This document shows, one piece after another, positions 1-6,682 of a stretch of DNA of 10,346 nucleotides. Origin of the DNA: an uncultured Lachnospiraceae bacterium (GTDB taxonomy: Bacteria > Bacillota > Clostridia > Lachnospirales > Lachnospiraceae); assembly GCA_905236275.1 (NCBI GenBank), contig CAJOPI010000096.1:1-10346 (forward strand), given 5' to 3'. Within the stretch, counting starts at the first letter, position 1, and each line of letters begins with the position of its first letter. Under the pieces are notes generated by a model. It was not told the DNA's origin and made no database searches. It saw only the letters and a program-made list of their open reading frames with translations. The translations under genes and the position numbers were made by a program.

Positions 1-1094
1 AGGAATTAGGATTGAATTCTGAGACTGCTGTATTGTTTAACGTATCCTCCCGTGAGCAGGTTATCCTGAATACCTGGTACGGCGGTGAGATGAAGAAGGG
101 TATGTTCTCAATGATGAACTACTATCTGCCGCTTAAGGGCATCGCAGCAATGCACTGCTCAGCAAATACAGATATGGACGGAAAGAATACCGCCATCTTC
201 TTCGGACTTTCAGGAACAGGTAAGACAACCCTTTCGACCGATCCTAAGAGACTTCTTATCGGTGATGATGAGCACGGCTGGGACGATAATGGTGTATTTA
301 ACTTTGAAGGTGGTTGCTACGCTAAGGTTATCGGTCTTGACAAGGAATCCGAGCCCGACATCTACAACGCCATCAGAAGAAACGCTCTTCTTGAGAACGT
401 TACCGTAGACGGAGCAGGAAAAATTGATTTCGCAGATAAGTCTGTTACCGAGAATACTCGTGTATCTTATCCGATAAATCATATTAAGAACATTGTTCTT
501 AACGTAAATCCTACCTCTTCAGGTCCGGCTGCCCAGAATGTTATCTTCCTTTCAGCTGACGCATTCGGAGTACTTCCGCCTGTTTCAATCCTTACACCTG
601 AGCAGACACAGTACTACTTCCTGTCAGGATTTACAGCTAAGCTTGCTGGTACAGAGAGAGGAATCACAGAGCCTACACCTACCTTCTCGGCTTGCTTCGG
701 TCAGGCATTCCTTGAGCTTCATCCTACAAAGTACGGTGAAGAGCTCGTTAAGAGAATGCAGAAGAGCGGTGCTAAGGCTTACCTTGTAAATACAGGTTGG
801 AACGGTACAGGCAAGAGAATTTCCATTAAGGATACACGTGGTATCATTGATGCTATCCTGAACGGCGACGTTCTTAAAGCTCCTACAAAGAAGATACCGC
901 TCTTTGATTTCGAGGTTCCTACAGAGCTTCCCGGAGTTGACAGCGGAATCCTTGATCCTCGCGATACTTATGCCAATGCTTCTGAATGGGAAGAGAAGGC
1001 AAAGGATCTTGCAGGAAGATTCATCAAGAACTTTGCTAAATACGAGGGCAATGATGCAGGTAAGGCACTTGTTGCTGCAGGCCCGAAGCTTTAA
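1..1094 (+). CDS. pckA: Phosphoenolpyruvate carboxykinase (ATP), 5'-truncated by window edge
   Basis: This enzyme interconverts oxaloacetate + ATP and phosphoenolpyruvate + CO2 + ADP in the cytoplasm. In fermentative anaerobes it often runs towards oxaloacetate (family knowledge). The visible part is about 363 codons, read in the frame of base 3; the full-length family is about 530-540 residues, so roughly 175 N-terminal residues lie upstream. A TTG at 12 is inside the gene and is not a start. Visible signatures are the [11 protein letters not shown] segment, the P-loop GLSGTGKT (bases 204-227), the metal/phosphate-binding [10 protein letters not shown] (258-287), ENTRVSYP with its conserved Arg (450-473), and the [14 protein letters not shown] and [11 protein letters not shown] blocks. 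It ends in the family-typical AAGPKL. Codon use is strongly biased (AAG for Lys, AAC for Asn, TTC for Phe), unlike the genes downstream, which suggests high expression. A strong terminator follows at once, so it is transcriptionally separate from leuA. Confidence 0.97.
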   Translation, partial: ELGLNSETAVLFNVSSREQVILNTWYGGEMKKGMFSMMNYYLPLKGIAAMHCSANTDMDGKNTAIFFGLSGTGKTTLSTDPKRLLIGDDEHGWDDNGVFNFEGGCYAKVIGLDKESEPDIYNAIRRNALLENVTVDGAGKIDFADKSVTENTRVSYPINHIKNIVLNVNPTSSGPAAQNVIFLSADAFGVLPPVSILTPEQTQYYFLSGFTAKLAGTERGITEPTPTFSACFGQAFLELHPTKYGEELVKRMQKSGAKAYLVNTGWNGTGKRISIKDTRGIIDAILNGDVLKAPTKKIPLFDFEVPTELPGVDSGILDPRDTYANASEWEEKAKDLAGRFIKNFAKYEGNDAGKALVAAGPKL

Positions 1095-1115
1095 TTCCAT
1101 ACAAGATCATTATCG

Positions 1116-1147
1116 GAACCATCCTCATAATGAGGATGGTTCTTTTT
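1116..1147 (+). terminator. Intrinsic terminator of pckA
   Basis: A perfect 12-bp stem (1116-1127 pairs with 1131-1142, GAACCATCCTCA against TGAGGATGGTTC) with a 3-base loop is followed by five T residues (1143-1147). It begins 22 bases after the pckA stop codon, the classic layout of a Rho-independent terminator. Confidence 0.93.
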
Positions 1148-1160
1148 GTATTAAAATTAA

Positions 1161-1235
1161 TCAATCAAATGATAAAATACTCCCTATTATTTGATGAATA
1201 TTTGTGATATGATATTTTAGGTCAATCAAATTGAT
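1161..1235. repeat. TCAATCAAAT direct repeat with an inverted partial copy, flanking the leuA promoter
   Basis: The 10-mer TCAATCAAAT occurs at 1161-1170 and again at 1222-1231, 61 bp apart, and both copies continue into TGAT (TCAATCAAA-TGAT and TCAATCAAATTGAT). Between them, ATTTGATGA at 1189-1197 is an inverted, slightly shortened copy. The first copy and this inverted copy form ATCAAAT-N18-ATTTGAT. The outer copies lie upstream of the predicted promoter and at its transcription start. AraC-type proteins often use such spaced sites, so these are candidate operators, perhaps for the DNA-binding domain encoded by the gene itself. The region is very AT-rich, so chance recurrence is possible. 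Confidence 0.4.
1191..1218 (+). promoter_or_regulatory. Candidate sigma-A promoter of leuA-araC fusion gene
   Basis: An extended -10 element, TGaTATGAT, lies at 1205-1213, which would start transcription near 1220 and leave a leader of about 70 bases. An alternative pairing is TTGATG (1191-1196), 16 bases, then TATTTT (1213-1218). The leader to 1290 is too short for a T-box and shows no leucine-rich leader peptide, so control at this promoter is more likely than attenuation. Confidence 0.5.
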
Positions 1236-1289
1236 GTAAATATGCAATTAAAAATAATCAATAATAATATTGGGAAAGAGGTAGGGAAA

Positions 1290-3281
1290 ATGTACAATCC
1301 GGAGAAGTATCAGATACCGTATTTTATGCCGAAGAAGCCGACATACAACTGGGTGAATCAGGATCATATCACGAAGGCACCAATCTGGTGCAGTGTTGAT
1401 TTAAGAGATGGAAACCAGGCACTTATCGAGCCTATGAGTCTTGATGAAAAGCTTGAATTCTTCAGGATGCTCGTGGAAATCGGATTCAAGGAGATAGAGA
1501 TTGGTTTTCCGGCAGCCTCTGATACGGAGTATAAATTCGCAAGAACTCTTATCGAAAACAATATGGTTCCTTCGGATGTTACGCTTCAGGTACTGACTCA
1601 GGCAAGAAGCCACATTATAAAGAAGACCTTTGAAGCGGTAAAGGGCGCGCCGAAGGCTATCATCCACCTTTACAATTCGACCTCGGTTGCGCAGAGGGAG
1701 CAGGTCTTCCGTAAAGACAAGAAAGAGATAAAGAAAATTGCCGTTGAAGGTGCAAAGCTTTTGAAAGAGCTTGCTGATAAGACGAAGGGCAATTTCTCCT
1801 TTGAGTATTCGCCGGAAAGCTTTCCGGGTACGGAGGTTGAATACGCGATCGATGTCTGCAATGCCGTTATCGACGTGTGGAAGCCGAAGAAGGACAACAA
1901 GGTTATTATAAATATACCGACGACAGTGGAAAATGCGATGCCGCATGTTTTTGCAACCCAGATAGAAACTGTAAGCAATGCGCTTAAATATCGCGATGCA
2001 ATAACACTTTCGATACATCCCCACAACGACAGGGGAACGGGGGTGGCAACGGCGGAGCTCGCAGTACTTGCCGGCGCGGACAGGATAGAGGGAACGCTTT
2101 TCGGAAACGGAGAGAGAACGGGAAATGTTGACATCGTTACCCTTGCAATGAATATGTATTCACATGGTGTTGACTCGAAGCTTGATTTCAGGGATATAAG
2201 CAGGATTGGTGATACTTATGAGAGGCTCACAAGAATGAAGATTTATGAGAGGCAGCCCTATGCGGGACAGCTTGTCTTTACCGCTTTTTCGGGTTCACAT
2301 CAGGATGCCATTTCGAAGGGCTTCAAGTGGCATGAGAATCATCCTGAAAAGCCTTGGAGTGTGCCTTATCTGCCGGTTGATCCTCATGACCTCGGAAGAG
2401 AGTACGACGGAGATGTCATCCGTATCAACAGCCAGTCTGGAAAAGGCGGCGTAAGTTATATTCTCAGGCACAATTTCGGTATGGAGATACCGAAGGAAAT
2501 GCAGGAGGATGTCGGCTATATGATGAAAGGTATTTCCGACAAGGAGCATGCAGAGCTTTCGCCGGAGAGGGTTTATCATATTTTTGAGGATAAATATATT
2601 AATAACGACGGCGAGTTCACGATCCCTGCCTGTCATTTCGAACAGGTTGACGGAATTCTTGCCCGCGTTACCATAAACAGGGATGGAAAGGAAACGATAG
2701 TTGCAGCCAACGGAAATGGACGACTTGATGCGGTAAGCAACGCTCTCAAATCCTTCTTTAATATAAGCTACGAGCTTTCGACTTATACGGAGCATGCGCT
2801 GACAAAGGGATCATCTTCGAAGGCCTGCACTTATGTGGGAATCAACTGCGCGGGAAAACGTTACTGGGGAGTGGGAATAGACGAGGATATTATTAAATCT
2901 TCGATAAACGCGCTCACTGTTGCGGTAAACCAGATAGATGCGATTCGCGAGACACGCCTTGAAAGAGACCAGAGAATAACGGAGATCATAAATTTCATAC
3001 AGGAAAAATATCTTTCGGTGACGCTTGATGACCTGTCGAGGGAGTTTTATCTTTCGAAGCCCTATCTTTCGAAGTACATTAAAGAAAAGTCGGGTGAGAC
3101 TTTCAGTGAAAATGTGCAGAAAATCCGTCTTAAAAAGGCGTGCACGCTTTTGAAGAACGGCAACATGAAGGTTGAAAAGGTTGCGGAAAACGTAGGCTAT
3201 CCCAGCGTTGAGCATTTCAACCGCCAGTTCAAAAAACGTTACGGCATGACACCGGTGCAGTACCGCAACTCGTCTAAATGA
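1290..3281 (+). CDS. leuA: 2-isopropylmalate synthase (LeuA2 type) fused to C-terminal AraC-family DNA-binding domain
   Basis: The enzyme part condenses acetyl-CoA with 2-ketoisovalerate, the first committed step of leucine synthesis. The start at 1290 is chosen because AGAGG (1277-1281) sits 8 bases upstream; an in-frame ATG at 1242 has no such site. This gives 663 residues, against about 550-560 for the usual LeuA2 form. The DRE-TIM catalytic barrel covers about residues 15-400, with DLRDGNQ (37-43; Arg39-Asp40 catalytic/metal pair), metal ligands in SIHPHNDRG (His243, His245) and GNGERTGN (272-279). A LeuA regulatory domain spans about 440-550 and includes KRYWGVGIDEDIIKSS. Residues about 558-659 form a full AraC-type domain: first helix-turn-helix VTLDDLSREFYLSKPYLSKYI, and second with the family signature GYPSVEHFNRQFKKRYGMTPVQYR. 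The reading frame is continuous and no Met lies near the junction that could start the domain separately. Both the catalytic and DNA-binding parts look intact. That it regulates transcription is inference. Confidence 0.93.
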   Translation: MYNPEKYQIPYFMPKKPTYNWVNQDHITKAPIWCSVDLRDGNQALIEPMSLDEKLEFFRMLVEIGFKEIEIGFPAASDTEYKFARTLIENNMVPSDVTLQVLTQARSHIIKKTFEAVKGAPKAIIHLYNSTSVAQREQVFRKDKKEIKKIAVEGAKLLKELADKTKGNFSFEYSPESFPGTEVEYAIDVCNAVIDVWKPKKDNKVIINIPTTVENAMPHVFATQIETVSNALKYRDAITLSIHPHNDRGTGVATAELAVLAGADRIEGTLFGNGERTGNVDIVTLAMNMYSHGVDSKLDFRDISRIGDTYERLTRMKIYERQPYAGQLVFTAFSGSHQDAISKGFKWHENHPEKPWSVPYLPVDPHDLGREYDGDVIRINSQSGKGGVSYILRHNFGMEIPKEMQEDVGYMMKGISDKEHAELSPERVYHIFEDKYINNDGEFTIPACHFEQVDGILARVTINRDGKETIVAANGNGRLDAVSNALKSFFNISYELSTYTEHALTKGSSSKACTYVGINCAGKRYWGVGIDEDIIKSSINALTVAVNQIDAIRETRLERDQRITEIINFIQEKYLSVTLDDLSREFYLSKPYLSKYIKEKSGETFSENVQKIRLKKACTLLKNGNMKVEKVAENVGYPSVEHFNRQFKKRYGMTPVQYRNSSK

Positions 3282-3320
3282 TGAGTTGATGATACCGGCA
3301 ATTAGGAACTTTATTATACG

Positions 3321-3359
3321 TTGACAGATTGACGAAATTGTACTGTATTTTGCACAGTA
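3321..3359 (+). promoter_or_regulatory. Candidate sigma-A promoter overlapped by a palindrome, upstream of cheV
   Basis: TTGACA (3321-3326) is a perfect -35 element, followed after 17 bases by TGTATT (3344-3349, four of six matches to a -10). The inverted repeat TACTGT-N7-ACAGTA (3341-3346 and 3354-3359) covers this -10, a position typical of a repressor operator. No T-run follows the palindrome, so it is not a terminator. Transcription would start about 120 bases before cheV. No experimental support is available from sequence alone. Confidence 0.38.
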
Positions 3360-3382
3360 AAAACGGCGAAAATAGCCGAAAG
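3358..3382 (+). promoter_or_regulatory. Candidate sigma-28 (SigD/FliA) promoter of cheV
   Basis: TAAA (3358-3361) and GCCGAAAG (3375-3382) are separated by 13 bases. The flagellar/chemotaxis sigma-28 consensus is TAAA, about 15 bases, then GCCGATAA/T, so the -10 is close to consensus and the spacing slightly short. A chemotaxis gene downstream makes this assignment sensible. The short hairpin CGGC-N7-GCCG (3364-3378) shares the same bases. Confidence 0.4.
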
Positions 3383-3427
3383 TATTGAATTTAGAGCGTA
3401 AGATTTGTACACTTTTTCTGAATGATA

Positions 3428-3436
3428 TGCTATAAT
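3428..3436 (+). promoter_or_regulatory. Extended -10 promoter of cheV
   Basis: TGcTATAAT (3428-3436) is a perfect consensus -10 with the extended TGn element. The region 17 bases upstream (TACACT) is a weak -35. Transcription would begin near 3443, about 34 bases before the cheV start. It is the best housekeeping promoter in this intergenic region. Confidence 0.6.
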
Positions 3437-3476
3437 TGATTACAGACAATGACAAACACTCTTGTGAGGTACGGGG

Positions 3477-4391
3477 ATGGAAACTAATATTTTACTTGAG
3501 AACGGCACAAATGAGCTCGAAATATTGGAATTTAAGTTGGACCAGGATTCTTACGGCATCAACGTCGCTAAGATAAAGGAGATAATAACCTATCAGCCTG
3601 TGACTCCTGTGCCAAATTCACATCCAAGCATTGAAGGTATATTTATGCCGCGTGATACCATGATAACGGCAATTAACCTTAAAAACTGCCTGCAGCGCGG
3701 AAGTCAGGAAGGCGGAGGGCTTTTCATAATTACAAACTTTAATAAGCTCGATATTGCGTTCCATGTTGATTCCGTAGTAGGAATACACAGGGTGTCCTGG
3801 GGAGACATAATTAAGCCTGATGCGACCGTAAATACCGTTGAGAGCGGTGTGTCGACAGGTATAGTTAAGTTTGACAACAGGCTTGTTATAATTCTTGATT
3901 TCGAGAAGATAGTAACTGACATCAGCCCTGAGACCGGACTTAAGGTTACTGAGGTAGCAGACCTTGAACAGAGAAGGAGGAGCGACGTTCCCATCGTTAT
4001 GGCGGAGGATTCCGCTCTTCTGAATAAGCTTATATCTGACTCGCTTAAGAAGTCCGGATATACGAATCTTGTCAACTGTGTCAACGGCAAAGAGGCGTGG
4101 GACTTTGTCAGCAAGTGCAGGGATGAAGGAACACTTGACCAGAAGGTGGGTCTGGTAATAACCGATATCGAAATGCCCATCATGGACGGTCATCACCTTA
4201 CCAAGCTTATAAAAACGGATGATACAACCAAGCACGTTCCGGTTATCATTTTCTCATCACTTGTAAATGACGAAATGAGAAGAAAGGGCGAGCAACTGGG
4301 AGCAGATGCCCAGCTTTCGAAACCGGAGATAGGAAATCTTGTTAAAGAGATAGATAATCTTTTAGATACCAAGGCATCGCAAGCCGGATAA
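3477..4391 (+). CDS. cheV: Chemotaxis coupling protein CheV (CheW domain + receiver domain)
   Basis: CheV couples chemoreceptors to the CheA kinase through its CheW-like domain and tunes that coupling when its receiver domain is phosphorylated (family knowledge); it is cytoplasmic and works at the receptor array. The protein is 304 residues, the usual CheV length. The CheW-like domain spans about residues 12-155. The receiver domain spans about 170-297, with acidic residues Glu177-Asp178 (VMAEDS), phospho-acceptor Asp230 (VITDIEMPIMDG), the Thr/Ser position at Ser260 (VIIFSS) and Lys282 (LSKPE), so all phosphotransfer residues are present. TGAGGT (3465-3470) sits 6 bases before the ATG. It is the first gene of a probable two-gene chemotaxis unit, with candidate sigma-A and sigma-28 promoters upstream and an intrinsic terminator between it and the next gene. 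Its presence implies a motile, chemotactic host. Confidence 0.95.
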   Translation: METNILLENGTNELEILEFKLDQDSYGINVAKIKEIITYQPVTPVPNSHPSIEGIFMPRDTMITAINLKNCLQRGSQEGGGLFIITNFNKLDIAFHVDSVVGIHRVSWGDIIKPDATVNTVESGVSTGIVKFDNRLVIILDFEKIVTDISPETGLKVTEVADLEQRRRSDVPIVMAEDSALLNKLISDSLKKSGYTNLVNCVNGKEAWDFVSKCRDEGTLDQKVGLVITDIEMPIMDGHHLTKLIKTDDTTKHVPVIIFSSLVNDEMRRKGEQLGADAQLSKPEIGNLVKEIDNLLDTKASQAG

Positions 4392-4411
4392 GATAAAGAG
4401 AGACATAACCA

Positions 4412-4447
4412 AAAACCCGGGAAGCAAAATTTCCGGGTTTTGTTTTT
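4412..4447 (+). terminator. Intrinsic terminator between cheV and the FliM-motif membrane protein gene
   Basis: AAAACCCGG (4412-4420) pairs with CCGGGTTTT (4433-4441). Three further pairs, one a G-U wobble, extend the stem inward to a 6-base loop (GCAAAA, 4424-4429). TGTTTTT follows (4441-4447). The T-run abuts the next gene's ribosome binding site (AGAAGGAG, 4448-4455), and I see no promoter between the cheV stop and this hairpin. The downstream gene therefore seems to depend on read-through, so this is probably a leaky or regulated terminator. Confidence 0.82.
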
Positions 4448-4463
4448 AGAAGGAGCAAGTGCA

Positions 4464-6557
4464 ATGTCAGACGATCCTAATCATATCATGACGCCGGAAG
4501 AAATAGAGGCACTGCTTGCCCAGGTACCTGAAACAAAGGTTGAACCGGTCACAGATGAGGATCTGCATCTGGATGAAGAACCGATGGCGGCCGACAGGGC
4601 GGCAGAAAAGAAAGAAATAATTGCAGAAGCCGGTTCTGATAGTCAGAGCCCTGTTTCCGATGACCCGAATCATATGATGTCGCCTGAAGAGATAGCAGCT
4701 TTGATAAACGGGGAGACCTTCCCGCCACCGGAACCGGAGCCTGAACCTGTATCGGAACCGGAACCTGAACCCGAATCGGAGGAGCCTATACCGGATATAG
4801 AGCCAATGCCTGAAATTGAGGCAATGCCGGATATTGAGCCGGAGCCGGAAGCTGAGTCTGAGGCGGAAGTTATGCCCGACTTTGAACCTATGCCGGATTT
4901 TGAGCCTGAGGCAGAAGAGGCTTTGCCGGATTTTGAGCCTATGCCGGAACCTGAAGTCGAACCTGAACCTGAACCTGAACCTGAACCTGAACCTGCGCCG
5001 ACAGTCGCAGCTGAAAGTACATCTGATGTCGCAATGTCGGAAGATGAGATTGCAAAGCTTTTAGACTCGATACCGGAACTTGCGGAAGAAGAACACGGAA
5101 GCGGGGCTGAAGAGCCGGCTCCGATAGAGGCAGCACCGATAGAGGCGGCTATGGAGGAAAGTCCTGAGGATAAAGATGTTACAGACCTTATCGACAGTAT
5201 GCCGGAGGATGATGAGCTTTCGGAGATAAATGCGCTTCTTAAGCAAAGCGATGGAGGTACGTCAATGGCTGATGATGACGTACTCGCACTTCTTGACAGC
5301 ATGGATGGAGGCGGTGCGCCCGATATGGGTGGCTTTAACGAGGGAGACAGTTCGGAAGAGGCGGAAAAAGCTGAGGAGACGGAAGAGGGATCAAATAAGA
5401 AAGAAAAGAAGCCTAAGGCTGAGCCGGAACTCGGACCGGATGGAAAACCCATAAAGAAACCCGGACTTCTGCAGAAGATAATTGGACTTTTCTTTGATGA
5501 AGACGAGTCTGAGGAGGATGATGACGGTGCAAGCGAGGCAACTAAGGAAAATCGCAAGGTAATAGCTGAAGCAGAAGAGAACGATAAGAACAAAAAGAAA
5601 AAGAAGAAAGAGAAAAAACCTAAGGAAAAGAAGGAAAAGAAGGAAAAACCGCCGAAGGAGAAGAAGCCTAAAAAGCCGAAGCCCCCGAAGCCGGAAGAGC
5701 CTCCGGGAAAGAAGATTCCGAGGAAAAAGATACTTGCAGTAGCTATTTTCTTTGTTTCTTTACTTGCAATGATATTAGTATGTCTTGCGGTATTTCCGAA
5801 GACGACCTACGTTAATGTGGGAAAGTCTTTCTATAAAGAAGGAAATTATGAGGCGGCATATGAAACCCTTGCGGGGATAAAAGGACTTGATGCGGATACG
5901 GAGCTTATGTATACCAATGCTTCGATGATCATGAGACTTCAGAGGAAATACGATTCCTATACGGATTTCATGTCGAGAGAGAAGACTTTGGAGGCTTTGG
6001 ATTCGCTCGTTCAGGGAGTCAGTCTTTATAATTATCTTCTTCCGGATGCGGAGGAGAATGGTGTTGGAGAACAGCTTAATTCTGTTTACAGCAAGATTCT
6101 CTCGGCACTGTCTGATACCTTTGGTATTGGCGAAAGCGACGCAAATGACATTTTGGGTATAAAGGATAAGGTTAAATATACTCTCAGACTCATGGATATT
6201 ACAAATCCGACATGGAAGAGCGATATCGCCCAACAGATTGATGCTGATGCTTATGAGGCACTGAAGCTTGCGGAGGAAGAGGAAGCTAAGGCGAAGAAGG
6301 CGGCTGAAGAAGCTGAACAGTTACCCTTTGACTATACTCCCGACCCCAATGCCTTTAACAGCGGAGAGGAGCCTGAAGCAGAGATTAATGACGGAGGCGG
6401 TTCAGAGGTTGAAAACCCTGAAAGTTCGGGTGACAGCGGTCAGGACGAGCCACAGCAGGATAGCGGAAATAATGATGATGGCGGCGGAGACAGCGACGAA
6501 GGCGACCTGCTTTATGAGTTCAATGTAACAAAAGGCAAGGACGGAACTTACAGGTAA
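4464..6557 (+). CDS. Single-pass membrane protein with multiple FliM-N-like (CheY-binding) motifs; function unknown
   Basis: I do not recognise a named family. The start at 4464 is chosen because AGAAGGAG (4448-4455) lies 8 bases upstream, giving 697 residues. Residues 1-330 are extremely acidic and carry short repeats: SDDPNH plus [10 protein letters not shown] (2-18), SDDPNH plus [11 protein letters not shown] (65-81), [10 protein letters not shown] (191-200), [10 protein letters not shown] (251-260) and [10 protein letters not shown] (268-277). Three of the repeats have an [11 protein letters not shown] tail. These resemble the N-terminal LSQEEIDALL motif by which FliM/FliY bind phosphorylated CheY. 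Glu-Pro linkers lie between (92-180). A Lys/Pro-rich segment (about 375-422) precedes one transmembrane helix (423-444), so by the positive-inside rule the acidic half is cytoplasmic. The outer part (445-590) is helical and TPR-like ([14 protein letters not shown]), then an Ala/Glu/Lys helix and a disordered Gly/Asp/Glu tail. The neighbouring cheV supports a chemotaxis role. Binding of CheY or CheV is inference. Confidence 0.85.
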   Translation: MSDDPNHIMTPEEIEALLAQVPETKVEPVTDEDLHLDEEPMAADRAAEKKEIIAEAGSDSQSPVSDDPNHMMSPEEIAALINGETFPPPEPEPEPVSEPEPEPESEEPIPDIEPMPEIEAMPDIEPEPEAESEAEVMPDFEPMPDFEPEAEEALPDFEPMPEPEVEPEPEPEPEPEPAPTVAAESTSDVAMSEDEIAKLLDSIPELAEEEHGSGAEEPAPIEAAPIEAAMEESPEDKDVTDLIDSMPEDDELSEINALLKQSDGGTSMADDDVLALLDSMDGGGAPDMGGFNEGDSSEEAEKAEETEEGSNKKEKKPKAEPELGPDGKPIKKPGLLQKIIGLFFDEDESEEDDDGASEATKENRKVIAEAEENDKNKKKKKKEKKPKEKKEKKEKPPKEKKPKKPKPPKPEEPPGKKIPRKKILAVAIFFVSLLAMILVCLAVFPKTTYVNVGKSFYKEGNYEAAYETLAGIKGLDADTELMYTNASMIMRLQRKYDSYTDFMSREKTLEALDSLVQGVSLYNYLLPDAEENGVGEQLNSVYSKILSALSDTFGIGESDANDILGIKDKVKYTLRLMDITNPTWKSDIAQQIDADAYEALKLAEEEEAKAKKAAEEAEQLPFDYTPDPNAFNSGEEPEAEINDGGGSEVENPESSGDSGQDEPQQDSGNNDDGGGDSDEGDLLYEFNVTKGKDGTYR
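4959..4994 (+). repeat. Hexamer microsatellite (GAACCT)x6 encoding Glu-Pro repeats
   Basis: Six exact tandem copies of GAACCT encode (Glu-Pro)6 in the acidic linker of the membrane protein. Because the unit is 6 bases, slippage would lengthen or shorten the linker without breaking the frame. Looser repeats of the form [12 protein letters not shown] lie just upstream (about 4800-4950). Confidence 0.95.
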
Positions 6558-6571
6558 ATATTAAAGCTTGA

Positions 6572-6600
6572 AAGCCTCGGGTAAAAAATGCCCGAGGCTT
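6572..6600 (+). terminator. Stem-loop after the FliM-motif protein gene (terminator-like, lacks T-run)
   Basis: AAGCCTCGGG (6572-6581) pairs perfectly with CCCGAGGCTT (6591-6600) around a 9-base loop, 14 bases after the stop codon. The following bases are AAAAATTG, so the usual T-run is missing on the + strand. It may be an inefficient terminator or a 3'-end stabilising hairpin. Confidence 0.55.
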
Positions 6601-6631
6601 AAAAATTGTACTACAAAACGATACAAAATTA

Positions 6632-6640
6632 TGTTATTAT
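6632..6640 (+). promoter_or_regulatory. Extended -10 promoter of the hisH-hisF-ung-purine operon
   Basis: TGtTATTAT (6632-6640) is an extended -10 element; the matching -35 region (TACAAA, 6612-6617) is weak. Transcription would start near 6647, about 36 bases before hisH. Two direct repeats TACAAAA (6612-6618 and 6622-6628), exactly 10 bp apart, cover the -35 area and could bind a regulator. Confidence 0.5.
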
Positions 6641-6682
6641 ATCTTTCGTATCAAATATAAAAAACTTAATTGGAGCGGATAT

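Noticed and set aside
1242-1289. Upstream in-frame ATG of leuA adding 16 residues
   Set aside because: It lacks a ribosome binding site and adds a non-homologous AT-rich stretch, whereas the ATG at 1290 has AGAGG at good spacing and begins MYNPEKY, as expected for LeuA2.
1148-1289. T-box riboswitch or leucine attenuator before leuA
   Set aside because: The leader from the likely start is only about 70 bases, with no T-box sequence, no terminator hairpin and no leucine-rich leader peptide.
2958-3281. AraC domain as a separately translated small protein
   Set aside because: No Met codon or ribosome binding site lies near the domain boundary; the first in-frame Met is within the second half of the domain.
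2811-3455. 214-codon open frame on the - strand over the LeuA-AraC junction
   Set aside because: The + strand frame carries clear homology on both sides; the - frame has no recognisable motif or ribosome binding site.
4440-4463. TTG start for the FliM-motif protein
   Set aside because: It lies inside the terminator hairpin; the ATG at 4464 has AGAAGGAG at 8 bases.
4730-5000. CRISPR-like or mobile repeat array
   Set aside because: The repeats are in-frame Glu-Pro and MPDFEP protein repeats with no spacer pattern.
4670-5593. Long open frame of 307 codons on the - strand, rich in Ser/Gly
   Set aside because: It is the complement of the acidic, Glu-Pro-rich coding region of the membrane protein; the repetitive composition keeps the frame open, and the product is low-complexity Ser/Gly with no start signal.
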